A stretch of DNA of 64,000 nucleotides from assembly GCA_023374045.1 (NCBI GenBank), contig CM041779.1, positions 147,189,485 to 147,253,484 of the forward strand, written 5' to 3'. Numbering within the stretch: the first letter of the stretch is position 1; every line of letters starts with the position of its first letter. Positions 21,509-32,230 of this stretch are shown here, piece after piece. Made by a program: the position numbers and the translations under genes. The notes beneath the pieces are model-generated. The model was not told the origin of the DNA and ran no database searches. It saw only the letters and a list, made by a program, of their open reading frames with translations. Source of the stretch: Limonium bicolor (taxonomy: Eukaryota; Streptophyta; Magnoliopsida; Caryophyllales; Plumbaginaceae).

Positions 21509-24066
21509 ATGGCCCAGCAATTCCAGCGTCAACCAGCAGGGGTGGGACCCGAGGAGGCTGAACTATCACGTATCAGTCCACTCATATATCTGATGCACTT
21601 TCTCAGATAATCCGGTACAGTGATAAGATGTTAATCTTTATTACATGCATCATTACGTATTTCACATCATAACATTAATTTTGTGCTCATGTATGTAGGC
21701 AGTGCGCAACCCAAACTACTTCAACAGGAAGTTGCGCTCTCGAAACCTTGAAGTTGAGATTCCGCACCATGCCCTTCACGAGTACATCAGCGAGGCTGGT
21801 TTTCTGGGACCTGCATTCTATAAAATCAAGGGGGACCAGGCGCTCGTCAGCGCACTCGTTGAAAGGTGGAGGCCTGAGACCCACACCTTCATGTTGCCTT
21901 TCGGTGAGGCAACTATTACTCTGGAAGATGGAATCACATACTAGGGCTGAAGGTGGAAGGAGACGCTGTTGTGATTCGTATGAATCCGGATGTGGGAGAT
22001 TTGTGTGAAGAACTGTTGGGTCAAAGGCCGGGACCCGGATTAACTAGAGGTTACAAAGTGTCATGTTGGTTGCAGGAAAACTTTACGATAACAAAAGAAG
22101 AAGAAAGTGCATTAATCAAAAACAGATATCATCCACCAGCGTCATGCAAGAGCGTGGATCATGCGGATGATGGTGGAATGAATTACCCAGTTATGACAGT
22201 CGCATGATTGATTGTGGGTATTTAGAATTACTGAGAGGTTTTCTGAGTGTGGCAATATAGTTGGGCTTCAGCAGTTTTAGCTAAACATACCGTGGCTTGT
22301 GCAACGCCACACAGTTTGATGCAAACGGCTATAACTGCAGCCACGAAGATGATTACAGTGGGGCCTATGCCAGATTCCCGGCTTTTTTTACAGTTCCAAG
22401 AGAGTATGTCGGACCAAATGACATCATCGGTTACTCGTAAGTGTGAAGAATAATATATCAAATTATATTTAATTATTACAATGCACCTTTCATAATTATG
22501 TTCGAATAACGTCTTTGTACACTTGTAGTTGGGATAATCATAGGGTGAAGAAAACTAAGTTAATAGCACGGCCGCTCGTTGCCATCCTGATCTATCCCGG
22601 TTCCCCACTGCAGATCACGTAAGACTATTGTCTTACGAAAAAAACATAACATTGTTATTTCCTGCTATCCATGCGCATTGAATGGTAATATGTTTTAATT
22701 TCCAGTGGGTGTGGCAACCGTACGGTAAATGCGCCACTTGAGACAGCTGCTGTAGTTGGCACAGATCCTAACACATTAAATGAGGGGCATCAACGGATCG
22801 GTATGAGACAGTTTGGACGTGATCAGCCATACAGCATTGCCACTAGATTGTGATAAGTTGCACAATCAAAAAAGAACCGGCCGAGTGGACGCAGACTGGG
22901 GCAATATCAACGCAATATACATCGAGCTATGGAACGACCGAAATTACAGGCAGATAAGGCTACAAGATTACCCGTTGGCAGTTCCATTGACCTTTGCCTC
23001 TGAGTATATGCAGTGGTATGCTAGACATAGCTTAAGATGGTACACAAGCGAGGCAAGACGACAGGCCATATTGGTAAGCATGGTAATTGCTGAGTGTACA
23101 TAAGTGTATGCATAAATGTTGTAATTTACTATATGAATGGTATGAATATGTTTGTAGGCGGATGGACTGGATCAGATACGGCACTACGACCCTACCGTAG
23201 GTGATTACGCCAACTACTTGTCACAAGAGACTGGCACCACCAGCAGTCATGGAAGACCAAGGAGTGAAGTGCGTCCGGCCCCACGGGCACCACCAGCACC
23301 TGAACCGGAACCAGAGGTTTCTCAGCAGTCAAGCTGGACATATCCTGCACAACCGTCATACCCACTTGACCTATGTGTTGCCGATTACGAGGAAAATCCA
23401 TGGGAGCGTTACCAATACCGTTCTCAGCCCAGCTCATGGGGTGCTCAGACTGCTCAGGGTACACAATGGGGGACCGGCCAAACGACCCATGACACCCAGT
23501 GGGGACAAACAAGCTAGTATGATTCATTGGGGTTGGTGGATACTAGCACTTACACTTACCAGCCAGTGGATGCCTCCCAAAGCACAATTAACCCTTGGGA
23601 GATTCCATACTGCACCGGCCAAACCACTAGTGCATGGGGGGCACAACAGACGACTGCAAGCTGGGATCAGCGTCCATACTCATCCACACAACCCGATCCA
23701 TACCATCACTCGTCAGGTGGTTTTGGCCATATTACTGTTCCTACAGGGGAAGGGTCTTCGCGGTCTAGCGGTAGACATGTGCCGACTACACAGGCTGAGA
23801 GATCGGCAATGATGAACACTACCTTCGCGGCCCTAAATGTTTTTGATGATGACTCAGAAGAAGAGAGAGGAGGAGGCGGTTAAGCATGGCGCTACAATCC
23901 ATCACATCCACCCCGCCACCACCTGCAAGCTCCTGGGACATGACTCTTAGGGGACCTGATTGATGAACCCCCCACAGAGATACACACCCAGTGAGTACGA
24001 GCAGGCGAGAAGAGGAAGAAGGGGAACCGGGCTGGTCGAGGAAGAAGAGCTGGTGGTGCTGAGTGA
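21509..24066 (+). CDS. Plant mobile domain (PMD, MAIN-like) protein, multi-exon, frames broken
   Basis: Starts [19 protein letters not shown] at 21509, right after an acceptor site. Parts follow in PMD order. 21699-22205: [60 protein letters not shown], then [10 protein letters not shown]. 22250-22440: [31 protein letters not shown]. 22528-22620: [13 protein letters not shown]. 22705-23072: [50 protein letters not shown]. 23160-24066: [12 protein letters not shown], a Gln/Trp/Ser-rich tail with a TAG at 23515, and a basic end near [15 protein letters not shown]. Several introns have GT/AG ends. At least four one-base shifts break it. PMD proteins occur as host silencing factors and in transposons; the role here is unknown. 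Confidence 0.85.
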
Positions 24067-24243
24067 TTTTAGTCTTTAATTATTTTGTGTGTTAAATCAT
24101 TAATCCTATTAAAAGGATTGCCAAACACTATGTCCATCGCACTTTATTAATATAACAACAATTAAAACAACAATTATTTATTTTAGACAATTAGATGCTT
24201 GCTATATGCAAGACCCTCCCTCATAATAGGAACCATCTTCATA
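24067..24243. other. Intergenic 3' region between convergent genes
   Basis: AT-rich stretch shared by the 3' ends of the PMD gene (plus) and the PB1-like gene (minus). No gene seen. Confidence 0.5.
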
Positions 24244-24685
24244 CTAATCAGTATTTTCGCTATCGTCTAAGGGGTAAACTTCACTATACTCTTCCGGCAA
24301 ATCTATGGCCATTGGTGGTAACTGAGATGGATCATCTTCCTTGAACAATGGTGACACAAAGTTCTACTCTATTATAACAATGTTGATTGAGCACAAAACG
24401 TTCTATCATCCGTTGAACGTCAACATCTCGTTTTATTTTCACTGGCCCCCATAGTGGGCGTGGCTGGGACGAAAGTAGTAATCGATGAAGTATTGATTCG
24501 ACCGTACAGTAGTAACCGTAGCGCTCTTTCAATTGAGTCTCAACAAGGGTATCAAACTCAGAAAATGTTATTTCCATGTCGATTTCGAAATCAAAACATT
24601 CAGTTGAATAGGTTCTTATAAAATACAAACCTTCATCATTGTAGGCTCGCTCGACGTCAACAAACACAGTGCAAGGGATCTCCAT
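24244..24685 (-). CDS. Stand-alone PB1-like protein of the MULE
   Basis: Starts MEIPCTVFVDVERAYNDEG at 24685. Compare the transposase start, MAYPCLIFVNAELSYNEHG: the same P-C-x-hydrophobic-F-V-D/N...E...Y-N-E/D-x-G pattern. The later signature VKIKRDVDVQRMIERF matches LQLNTDGDIQTMIDNY of the transposase. Unlike the transposase it has no DNA-binding or DDE part. After a one-base shift near 24350 it continues with an acidic tail, SPLFKEDDPSQLPP, then LPEEYSEVYPLDDSENTD, ending at TAG 24244. Length is about 147 residues. The likely role, by inference only, is pairing with the PB1-like end of the transposase. A TATA box lies 100 bp upstream. Confidence 0.75.
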
Positions 24686-24784
24686 TGGTGAAAGGTGTAG
24701 ATGAAGTGCACTTTGATGCAATGCAGAATTAACTAATCTCTTTTATGCAGTTATTTGTGAAATGGAAAAGGAAAATGAAGGATG

Positions 24785-24793
24785 TATTTATAG
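24785..24793 (-). promoter_or_regulatory. TATA box of the minus-strand PB1-like gene
   Basis: TATAAATAC on the minus strand, about 100 bp before the ATG at 24685. Confidence 0.6.
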
Positions 24794-25107
24794 GCAGCAG
24801 ATCAGTAGTACATGATGGGGAAGGGATACCAATAAGTCATCCTTAAGGAAGGCATCGAAATCTTATCTACTGAACAAGTGGCAAGTGGGGAAATCTTATC
24901 TACGGAATCAATTGATATGGGTGGGCGGAGGGGGAATCTTATCTAGGAAAAACAATAAGGATTTCTCTGTCGGAAATCATTCAGAAGTAGAATTAGGTAC
25001 CATCCTTGACATTACAATAACCATTTTTTTGGGTGCTTGCTTAAGGCACGACCTGACAGTGCAGGAGCAACATAATAAGTAAAACTATAATTAAAAACAA
25101 TCAATAC
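24794..25107. other. Spacer between the two minus-strand MULE genes
   Basis: About 310 bp: upstream promoter of the PB1-like gene and 3' end of the SSDSS gene. Two near-repeats of GGGAAATCTTATCTACGGAATC type occur at about 24860-24910. No coding signal seen. Confidence 0.5.
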
Positions 25108-25584
25108 TTAATGAAAAGCGTTGCGATTGTAGTCGGTGGAACCCTGAAGCCATTTTTGTTCTACATGCCTTATCAATTTGGTAGTGTCACCAGTATCATC
25201 TGAAGAGGTACTTGAGTGTGGGTCCGATGAGGACTCTTCATTGGCAATGGATTCGTAAGACGTGTACCTCCGCACACATCCGAGGCAACCACAAAATCGG
25301 TAAGGGCATGTGTGCCCTCAGACAGATTAGCCGCCGAAGAATCACTACTAATGAGAATAATCTCAGGAATATTATCCCTCGTCTTTGAATCTGCATCAGA
25401 CATTAAAGCTCTTCCTTCACACTGGATGGTGCGGGAATATCGAATGTTGTATCTGGAGTGGATGATTTGTTGCAGGAATTTTTAGTGGATGGGGCTTTCG
25501 ATGCGCAAGTTTTTGTTGTCGAACAAACCTGTTTGCCTGTGTTGTCTTTGATGCCTTGATTGGGACTTCCTTTTTGGGAGCCAT
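25108..25584 (-). CDS. Small SSDSS-motif protein of the MULE, three frame shifts
   Basis: ATG at 25584 (MAPKK), stop at 25108. Read through, it gives a Lys/Ser/Thr-rich N-terminus (KGSPNQGIKDNTGKQVCSTT), then SDADSKTRDNIPEIILISSD SS, an acidic Ser-rich region (YESIANEESSSDPHSSTSS), and LIRHVEQKW with a tail ending NRNAFH. Three shifts, each equal to loss of one base on the coding strand, add up to three bases, so the ends are in register. It matches the architecture of 491-1021 in the Sirevirus-like element. No known domain. A TATATAAG box is at about 25683-25692 on the minus strand. Function unknown; it may be an accessory gene exchanged between transposons. Confidence 0.55.
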
Positions 25585-25682
25585 GATGTTTTGTTAAGTA
25601 AGGTATTGATTTTCTTCGGTGGAGTTGAAAGAGTTTCAAAATAATGAGCGTGGCACACTGAGTAGAAGAACCAAATACAACC

Positions 25683-25692
25683 TTATATACTA
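25683..25692 (-). promoter_or_regulatory. TATA box of the MULE SSDSS gene
   Basis: GTATATAAGG on the minus strand, about 100 bp before the ATG at 25584. It forms one half of a divergent promoter region with the plus-strand gene at 25861. Confidence 0.6.
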
Positions 25693-25860
25693 ACTGAGGC
25701 AACGGCTAGCGTAACGGCTATCTATGAGTGCATTGATGTCTACACTATTTAACCTTTCTGTATATACTTTTTTCCATTGTAACTGTTCAACTGTAACCAT
25801 GGCTCATTAACCAAGAACTAATATGTACTTTACCTTTACTTTATGTACCACACAGGACAA

Positions 25861-26268
25861 TGTACCCTGTATCAATCCATGTGAACCATGTAGCTTCAAC
25901 GACAGAGCATGGAGGGCGGTTTTTTACCTGGTCCGGGTTGGGCCATCATCGATGCAGACATTCAACATCCAAGGAGCATCAACCATCTAAATCATCGTTA
26001 AATCACATCGTGCGATCACATTTCGGGAACAATGAATTGCATGTCTATTCCATTGTCTACCTTAGAATGGACAACGATTATAAACTTCTCGATTGCTAAC
26101 GTACGAACTGATGCTGATGTTCACCAGATGATTTGGAACTATATTGATCTTCAAGAAATCATGCAAAGAATTAAAATTCTCGTCGATTATACGGACGACT
26201 CAGACCTTGAAGACCCCGCCGTGACACGAAGGAAGGCACAGGCAATTAGAGGAAGACACTGTACTTGA
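25861..26268 (+). CDS. Second stand-alone PB1-like protein, frames broken
   Basis: Starts MYPVSIHVNHVASTTEHG, then GRFFTWSG, against MAYPCLIFVNAELSYNEHG and SLFFSWSQ of the transposase. The C-terminal part is in another frame (26032-26268): NVRTDADVHQMIWNYIDLQE, then IKILVDYTDDSDLEDPAV, matching LNTDGDIQTMIDNY and MEIHVEM followed by an acidic stretch. Length is about 135 residues. There is at least one frame change near 25940-26030. A TATATA motif lies about 100 bp upstream (25753-25759). It ends where the transposase linker would begin, so it equals the transposase N-terminal module alone. It could be a relic of a duplicated transposase or a true small partner protein. Confidence 0.65.
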
Positions 26269-26322
26269 GTTTCACCAAAGGAACGTACTTGCTTGTTGAG
26301 TGGACAGAGCTATAATTTAAAT

Positions 26323-27893
26323 AAATCGTAATTGAAAATCTGCAAAAATGTGCACGAATTACTCACATCCACTCCTTTTTTGAAATGACTGTACAGACTG
26401 CTCTTGAATTCAAATCTCTGCCCCACATGGTACACTTTATGACTCAGCATCCTGTCCTGTGGTAGACATTGCTTTAATTAAAAATCTACCAAAAGAAGCA
26501 CGAATTACTCACATCCACTCCTTTTTTGAAATGACTGTACAGGCTGCTCTTGAATTCAAATCTCTGCCCCACATGGTACACTTTATGACTCAGCATCCTG
26601 TCCTATGGTAGACATTGCTTTAATTAAAAATCTGCCAAAATGTACGAATTACTCACATCCACTCCTTTTTTGAAATGACTGTACAGACTGCTCTTGAATT
26701 CAAATCTCTGCCCCACATGGTACACTTTATGACTCAGCATCCTGTCCTGTGGTAGACATTGCTTTAATTAAAAATCTGCCAAAAGAAGCACGAATTACTC
26801 ACATCCACTCCTTTTTTGAAATGACTGTACAGACTGCTCTTGAATTCAAATCTCTGCCCCACATGGTACACTTTATGACTCAGCATCCTGTCCTATGGTA
26901 GACATTGCTTTAATTAAAAATCTGCCAAAAGAAGCACGAATTACTCACATCCACTCCTTTTTTGAAATGACTGTACAGACTGCTCTTGAATTCAAATCTC
27001 TGCCCCACATGGTACACTTTATGACTCAGCATCCTGTCCTGTGGTAGACATTGCTTTAATTAAAAATCTGCCAAAAGAAGCACGAATTACTCACATCCAC
27101 TCCTTTTTTGAAATGACTGTACAGACTGCTCTTGAATTCAAATCTCTGCCCCACATGGTACACTTTATGACTCAGCATCCTGCCTTATGGTAGACATTGC
27201 TTTAATTAAAAATCTGCCAAAAGAAGCACGAATTACTCACATCCACTCCTTTTTTGAAATGACTGTACAGACTGCTCTTGAATTCAAATCTCTGCCCCAC
27301 ATGGTACACTTTATGACTCAGCATCCTCCTATGGTAGACATTGCTTTAATTAAAAATCTGCCAAAAGAAGCACGAATTACTCACATCCACTCCTTTTTTG
27401 AAATGACTGTACAGACTGCTCTTGAATTCAAATCTCTGCCCCACATGGTACACTTTATGACTCAGCATCCTGTCCTATGGTAGACATTGCTTTAATTAAA
27501 AATCTGCCAAAAGAAGCACGAATTACTCACATCCACTCCTTTTTTGAAATGACTGTACAGACTGCTCTTGAATTCAAATCTCTGCCCCACATGGTACACT
27601 TTATGACTCAGCATCCTCCTCTATGGAGAGATTGCTTTAATTAAAAATCTGCCAAAAGAAGCACGAATTACTCACATCCACTCCTTTTTTGAAATGACTG
27701 CAGTGCTCTTGAATTCAAATCTCTGCCCCACATGGTACACTTTATGACTCAGCATCCTATCCTCTAGTAGAAAGAGCTTTAATTAAAAATCTGCCAAAAT
27801 GACCACGAATTACTCACAGCCACTCCTTTTTTGAAATGACTCTGCAGAGTGCTCTTGAATTCAAATCTTTGCCCCACATGGTACTTATGACTC
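26323..27893 (+). repeat. 146-bp tandem array upstream of the transposase, about 10-11 copies
   Basis: Unit landmarks GGTAGACATTGC occur at 26461, 26607, 26751, 26897, 27043, 27189, 27333 and 27479, then altered at 27625, so spacing is 146 bp (sometimes 144). The first five junctions alternate GTCCTGTGG and GTCCTATGG, suggesting a 292-bp dimer as the amplified unit. Outer copies are more diverged than inner ones. The last copy ends about 15 bp before the transposase TATA box. A 98-residue frame across two units arises only because one unit is 144 bp and is not a gene. Confidence 0.97.
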
Positions 27894-27906
27894 GTTTTTG
27901 GTTTAT

Positions 27907-27914
27907 TATATATA
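27907..27914 (+). promoter_or_regulatory. TATA box of the MULE transposase
   Basis: TATATATA just after the 146-bp array, about 150 bp before the start codon at 28063, with a C/T-rich leader between. Confidence 0.65.
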
Positions 27915-28062
27915 GAGTTATTTGTGGGAAACTTCAATTGCACCACTTCTCAGCATTCAACTCTCTCTTCCTCCCTCTCAATTTGATTTATCACTCTCTT
28001 ACATATCCACATTATCAAGCTCATACAACTGCCTAATTTCTTTCAATCAGTCCACAACACAT

Positions 28063-30511
28063 ATGGCGTATCCTTGTCTAATTTTCGTTAATGCTGAGCT
28101 ATCCTACAATGAACATGGTAGCCTCTTTTTCTCTTGGAGCCAAGAAACTAAAACCTTCCACCTTCGGGTGACTGATAATTTCACCTTCGAAATGATGAAG
28201 CAATCTGTCACGGAGGCCATTCGTCAACTAGGATGCGGATACGATGTAGGAAGGATGACATATCGAAATTTGTTTTCAAGGGAACCAATGGTGTACTCTG
28301 CACTTCAATTGAACACTGATGGAGATATTCAAACAATGATTGACAACTACAAGTGTAGTTGGGACCTCTCCCAGAGCATGGAGATTCATGTGGAGATGGA
28401 TGGTGATGATGATGAAGATGATGACCTGTACGAGCCCAGGGATGATGATGATCTATCAACAGATGATGAGGTCGAACTAATACCAGAAGAATTTCTTCAT
28501 CAACCAGATGTTGATGAAGGCACTAGTCAAGAAGGCCCGAATGTGCCGTTCTATCATCACGTGGATTGGAATGCTATCAACGCATTGAGTACTGATGTTG
28601 AACGGCGAGGTGTTCCACAATGGCAGTCTGGAGGAAATTTTGAAGTCCAACAAGAGTTCGATGACAAAGAGAGTCTGGTTAGTGCTGTTAAAGACTTCCA
28701 CATTAGAAATAACCTTGATTTTCGTGTTGTAAGGAGCTCGAGTAGAGCGTACGCTGTCCAATGTGCAAGTGGGGAAGAATGCAGGTTTTATATAAGGGGA
28801 GTGTTGTTGTCCGGTGAGACAGAATGGAAGATAACAAGACAGAGGCCACACTCCTGCACTCCTCAAACTGATGGACAAGATCACCGACAAATGAATTATC
28901 ATGTCATTGCGGAGGCCATTCTACCCCATATCAGCCGTAACCCGAGCATGAGTGTTCTAGATGTAATAGAACAAGTTCGAGGCCAGTACAACAGGACCGT
29001 TTCGTACAGAAAAGCTTGGCTGGCGAGGTGTGAAGCAATAGGGAAGATTTACGGGGATTGGGTTGAATCATATGCCCAACTACCAAGGTTGTTAATGGCA
29101 ATAAAACATAAAATACCAGGATCGGTTGTTAATCTAAAATCAGTTCCAGGTTATGAAGATGAGACTCAAACAACGCAAGTCAAATTCTTCCAACGGTGCT
29201 TCTGGGCGTTCGGACCATGCATCTCAGCATTCAAGCATTTCAAACCCATGCTGCAGATAGATGGTACACATCTATATGGTAAGTTCAAAGGTAAGCTTTT
29301 GATAGCTGCAGCACAAGATGGAAACAACAAAATTATACCTGTTGCATTCGCCATAGTTGAGTCCGAAGATTTGGATTCTTGGAAGTACTTCCTCGACAAG
29401 GTAAGGTTGCATGTCATTGGTCAAAGGAACGATGTGTCAATAATTACAGATCGTGCACCTGCTATAATAAGCATCGTGGAGTCAGACAATTTATGGAGAC
29501 CCCCGATGGCTCACCATTTCTACTGCATAAGACATATTGCATCGAATTTTAACTCAAGGTTCAAAAACAAAAGGTTGAAGAAGTATCTGATCAACACAGG
29601 TATCCTAATATTTCAATTAATGTACTTTAATAATTAAATTTAGTTTTCAATGTTTAACATTGACTTATTATCATGTATTTAGCATACGAATTTAGAAGGC
29701 ATCATGTCCAGAGAAGATATAATCACCTAATATCTCAGAATACCGACATTGAGCGATTCTTCAACGACCTGCCATTTGAGAAGTGGTCTAGGGCATATGA
29801 TGAAGGAAGGAGGTGGGGCCACATGACAACCAATCTGGTCGAATGCATCAACGGAGTGCTAAAGAGTGTCCGAACTCTACCCATCACCGCCATTGTTACC
29901 AGCACACTGTACAAGTTGGTAACTTATTTTAATGACAACCTTGACACATACAACGGCCAGCAAATAGCGGGTTCCACATTGTATACGGATCTTGCGACTT
30001 CCAAGATTGAAGAAAACCGTAGACTGTCTAACAGTCACAATGTAACCGCTACAATGAGATCGACCCAGTGTACGAGGTCGAAGATTTTGGCTCAGTGGCT
30101 ATGAGGAGGAAACCGAGGGAAGTAAAGGTTGACTTCGATGATCTGAGCTGTGAGTGTGGGGAGTGGCAAGCGTTCAAATACCCATGCTCCCATGTCATGG
30201 CCGTGTGTTGCAGAACCGGTTTGTTATGGGAAAATTACGTGCACCCGGTATACAAGTTGGACACAATGATCGAGGCATATGGCGGTGATCCTTTTACACC
30301 GCTAGGTAATGAAGAAAACTGGCCAGCATATACAGGGGTTAAGGTGGTACCAGCACCAGATGCCATTCGGACTGTCAGGGGAAGACCTAGGTATTCTAGG
30401 CTTCAGAATGAAATGGATGAAAATGAAACGAGTACAGAACGTAGACGTTGTCGACATTGTTTACAAACAGGTCATAATAGGAGGAACTGCCCTAACAGAG
30501 GGTATAATTGA
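28063..30511 (+). CDS. MULE transposase (PB1-like, MuDR DNA-binding, DDE, SWIM, CCHC)
   Basis: About 788 residues from two exons (28063-29599; 29683-30511; GT/AG intron of 83 bp). Residues 1-110 are PB1-like; then an acidic linker (about 115-150). About 190-290 is the MuDR DNA-binding domain with a WRKY/GCM1-type zinc finger (VQCASGEECRFY ... RPHSC). The DDE core has D400 (LQIDGTHLYG), D463 (IITDRAP) and E566 (NLVECING). The SWIM zinc domain is CECGEWQAFKYPCSHVMAVC, and a CCHC knuckle (CRHCLQTGHNRRNC) ends the protein. It cuts and rejoins the element at its inverted repeats. The start was chosen at MAYPC because the leader upstream is not conserved with the other PB1-like copies. One base appears lost near 30045-30060; otherwise open. 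Confidence 0.95.
29600..29682 (+). other. Transposase intron (83 bp)
   Basis: Donor CAG/GTATCC, acceptor GTATTTAG/CATACG. Removing it joins KKYLINT to AYEFRRHH in frame (phase 1) and removes an in-frame stop. Confidence 0.85.
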
Positions 30512-31005
30512 TTGTGGTTTTCAGATATATGCTCCTGCATAGACAGGTAGTGCCTTTAGCAAGCACACAAAAAAAATGTAATTTTTTCTAAGTACCAATG
30601 AAGTGTGTTTTATGTTGAGTGTATAACATAAATGTGCGCTCTTATTGAAAAATTGGAAAAAACGCGAGGTCAAATGACCAACCCAGTGAAGTCGTCTTAA
30701 TTCCGTAAGAAGTTATAACGGCTGTAAATGCATCATAGGACTTTAATATCGGCACAAAACTGGTTAATAACATAAAATATGACATTGCCCGAAAAGTTAA
30801 AAACAGAGAAAACGTTAACTCTGGTGCCATTTATATGAAGTCACGTGGGTCCCGTATGGTCCTAAAACTCCAGATAAATGACTTAGATCCGTAGTATAAC
30901 TGTTCAACTATCATCGTACAAAATTTGGTAAAGTTCTGGAACCGTTAAAGCATAGCACGAATGATTCCAAAGTTGGAAAAAAAAAATTTTTCTGGACGCA
31001 TTTGC
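30512..31005. other. 3' subterminal region of the giant MULE
   Basis: About 490 bp with no gene seen. It holds the 3' UTR of the transposase (A-rich signal region near 30570) and unique subterminal sequence before the right inverted repeat. Confidence 0.6.
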
Positions 31006-31246
31006 AAAGAAGCCGCCCCAATGTCATGGCGGTTTCCAGCAGATAAGTCAGAAACCGCCCCAAACCCGTGGCTGCTTCCAGAAAAAAAATTCAGAAGCCG
31101 CCGTGCTTTCGGGGCGGTTTCTGGCAAGCTGCCACAGTACCGGGGCTGCTTCTTTGCAAGGGGTTGATACACCCGCGTAATTTTTTTCAAAAACGACCAC
31201 CGCATGTAATTTTTTTTTTAATTCGGTATTTTTATGAAAATTTTCC
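31006..31246 (-). repeat. Right terminal inverted repeat (241 bp)
   Basis: Reverse complement of 16721-16961. It ends TTTTCC, followed by the 9-bp duplication. Confidence 0.95.
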
Positions 31247-31255
31247 ACACAATCG
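31247..31255. repeat. 9-bp target-site duplication ACACAATCG, right
   Basis: Identical to 16712-16720. Confidence 0.95.
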
Positions 31256-32230
31256 AGGTTGCTAGGGTTTGAGAAATCAAAATAGGCAATTGAGCACTTT
31301 AATAATAGTCGAACTATATCATCCAACACAAACAACAGTAAAGACTAGTGCACCAACAACTGAATCACATACCAGATCAGTGGATTTCGAATTGAAATTC
31401 GTCGCAAGTAGCAAAATTTGTTCAAACAGGCTGGGTTTCACCGAGCAATGAGCGAGCTGAATGGTGAAATCGATAGGAGAGTGACAATATCAATTGTTGG
31501 TTATTTATTTAAGTAATAAATAAAAGCAATATTTATTTGTTAAAATATTGGTTTCAACCAACGTCAAATAAATATAGATAAGAATATTTGTTGTTCTTAT
31601 ATTCTTCTATTATTATATATTGAACGACATGAACTAGTTTCCTAATAGACGCGACAGAAACCTATCAGAAATATTTTCCCACAAAATACAGAGAGAGTCG
31701 AGTTATGGTTCTTAGATCGTGGATAGCGTGGGGAATGCTGATGTAGTTTCCTTCACCTGGTAGACGAGAAGAACTCATCAATCGATAGTAAGAGAAGGAC
31801 GATTCAGTTGATAATGAGCAAGAGAACGATCTAGATGATTCTGCTGCGCTCAAGAGGTAGGTACCTTAATCTATAAAATCCATATCAACAGTGTGTCAAA
31901 TGCCATTAGATGGGCGTCAAATGTAAGAATGGGGGAGAACGACAGTGATTGAATCAGAAGAGCAAAGTAGTGAATAATCAAGAGAATAAGAAATGCATTA
32001 GGATTACGACTCACAGTGAAGTGAGAATTAACCATGTCATCAAAATAAGCCATGTCAATGTAGCCAATACGTCATATACCGCCACGTCTGCCTTACTAAC
32101 GGCAATGAAGAAATAGTTGACAGATGAGAAACAGACAAAAGTTCATGGGTGAGAATTTTGAATTCGAAAACCACATTGGTGGCCCGTGTAATTAGGAAAA
32201 ACCTCAAGGGTGCGAAATGTAATTTTCCCT
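31256..32230. mobile_element. Probable 5' end of the decayed MULE
   Basis: Continues the flank at 16526-16711 once the giant MULE is removed. Its right edge, read on the minus strand, is AGGGAAAATTACATTTCGCA, then a G/T-rich stretch. This resembles MULE ends and shares GGAAAATT with the giant MULE. I see no ORF worth naming. Confidence 0.4.

Larger units (their letters stand above)
16721..31246 (+). mobile_element. Giant Mutator-like element (14.5 kb) with five gene units
   Basis: Bounded by a perfect 9-bp duplication (ACACAATCG) and by 241-bp inverted repeats beginning GGAAAATTTTCATAAAAATA. Inside, left to right: a PMD gene on the plus strand with a satellite-filled intron, two minus-strand genes (PB1-like; SSDSS), a plus-strand PB1-like gene, a 146-bp tandem array, and the plus-strand transposase. 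Intact ends, an intact-looking DDE triad and a clean duplication suggest a recent insertion and possible autonomy. The size is large for a MULE; maize MuDR, with two genes, is about 5 kb. Frameshifts in several genes look like one-base losses and may be sequence errors. Confidence 0.95.

Noticed and set aside
27187..27483. 98-residue open frame with an internal duplicated peptide
   Set aside because: It is the 146-bp array read across one 144-bp unit; other junctions break the frame, so there is no gene.
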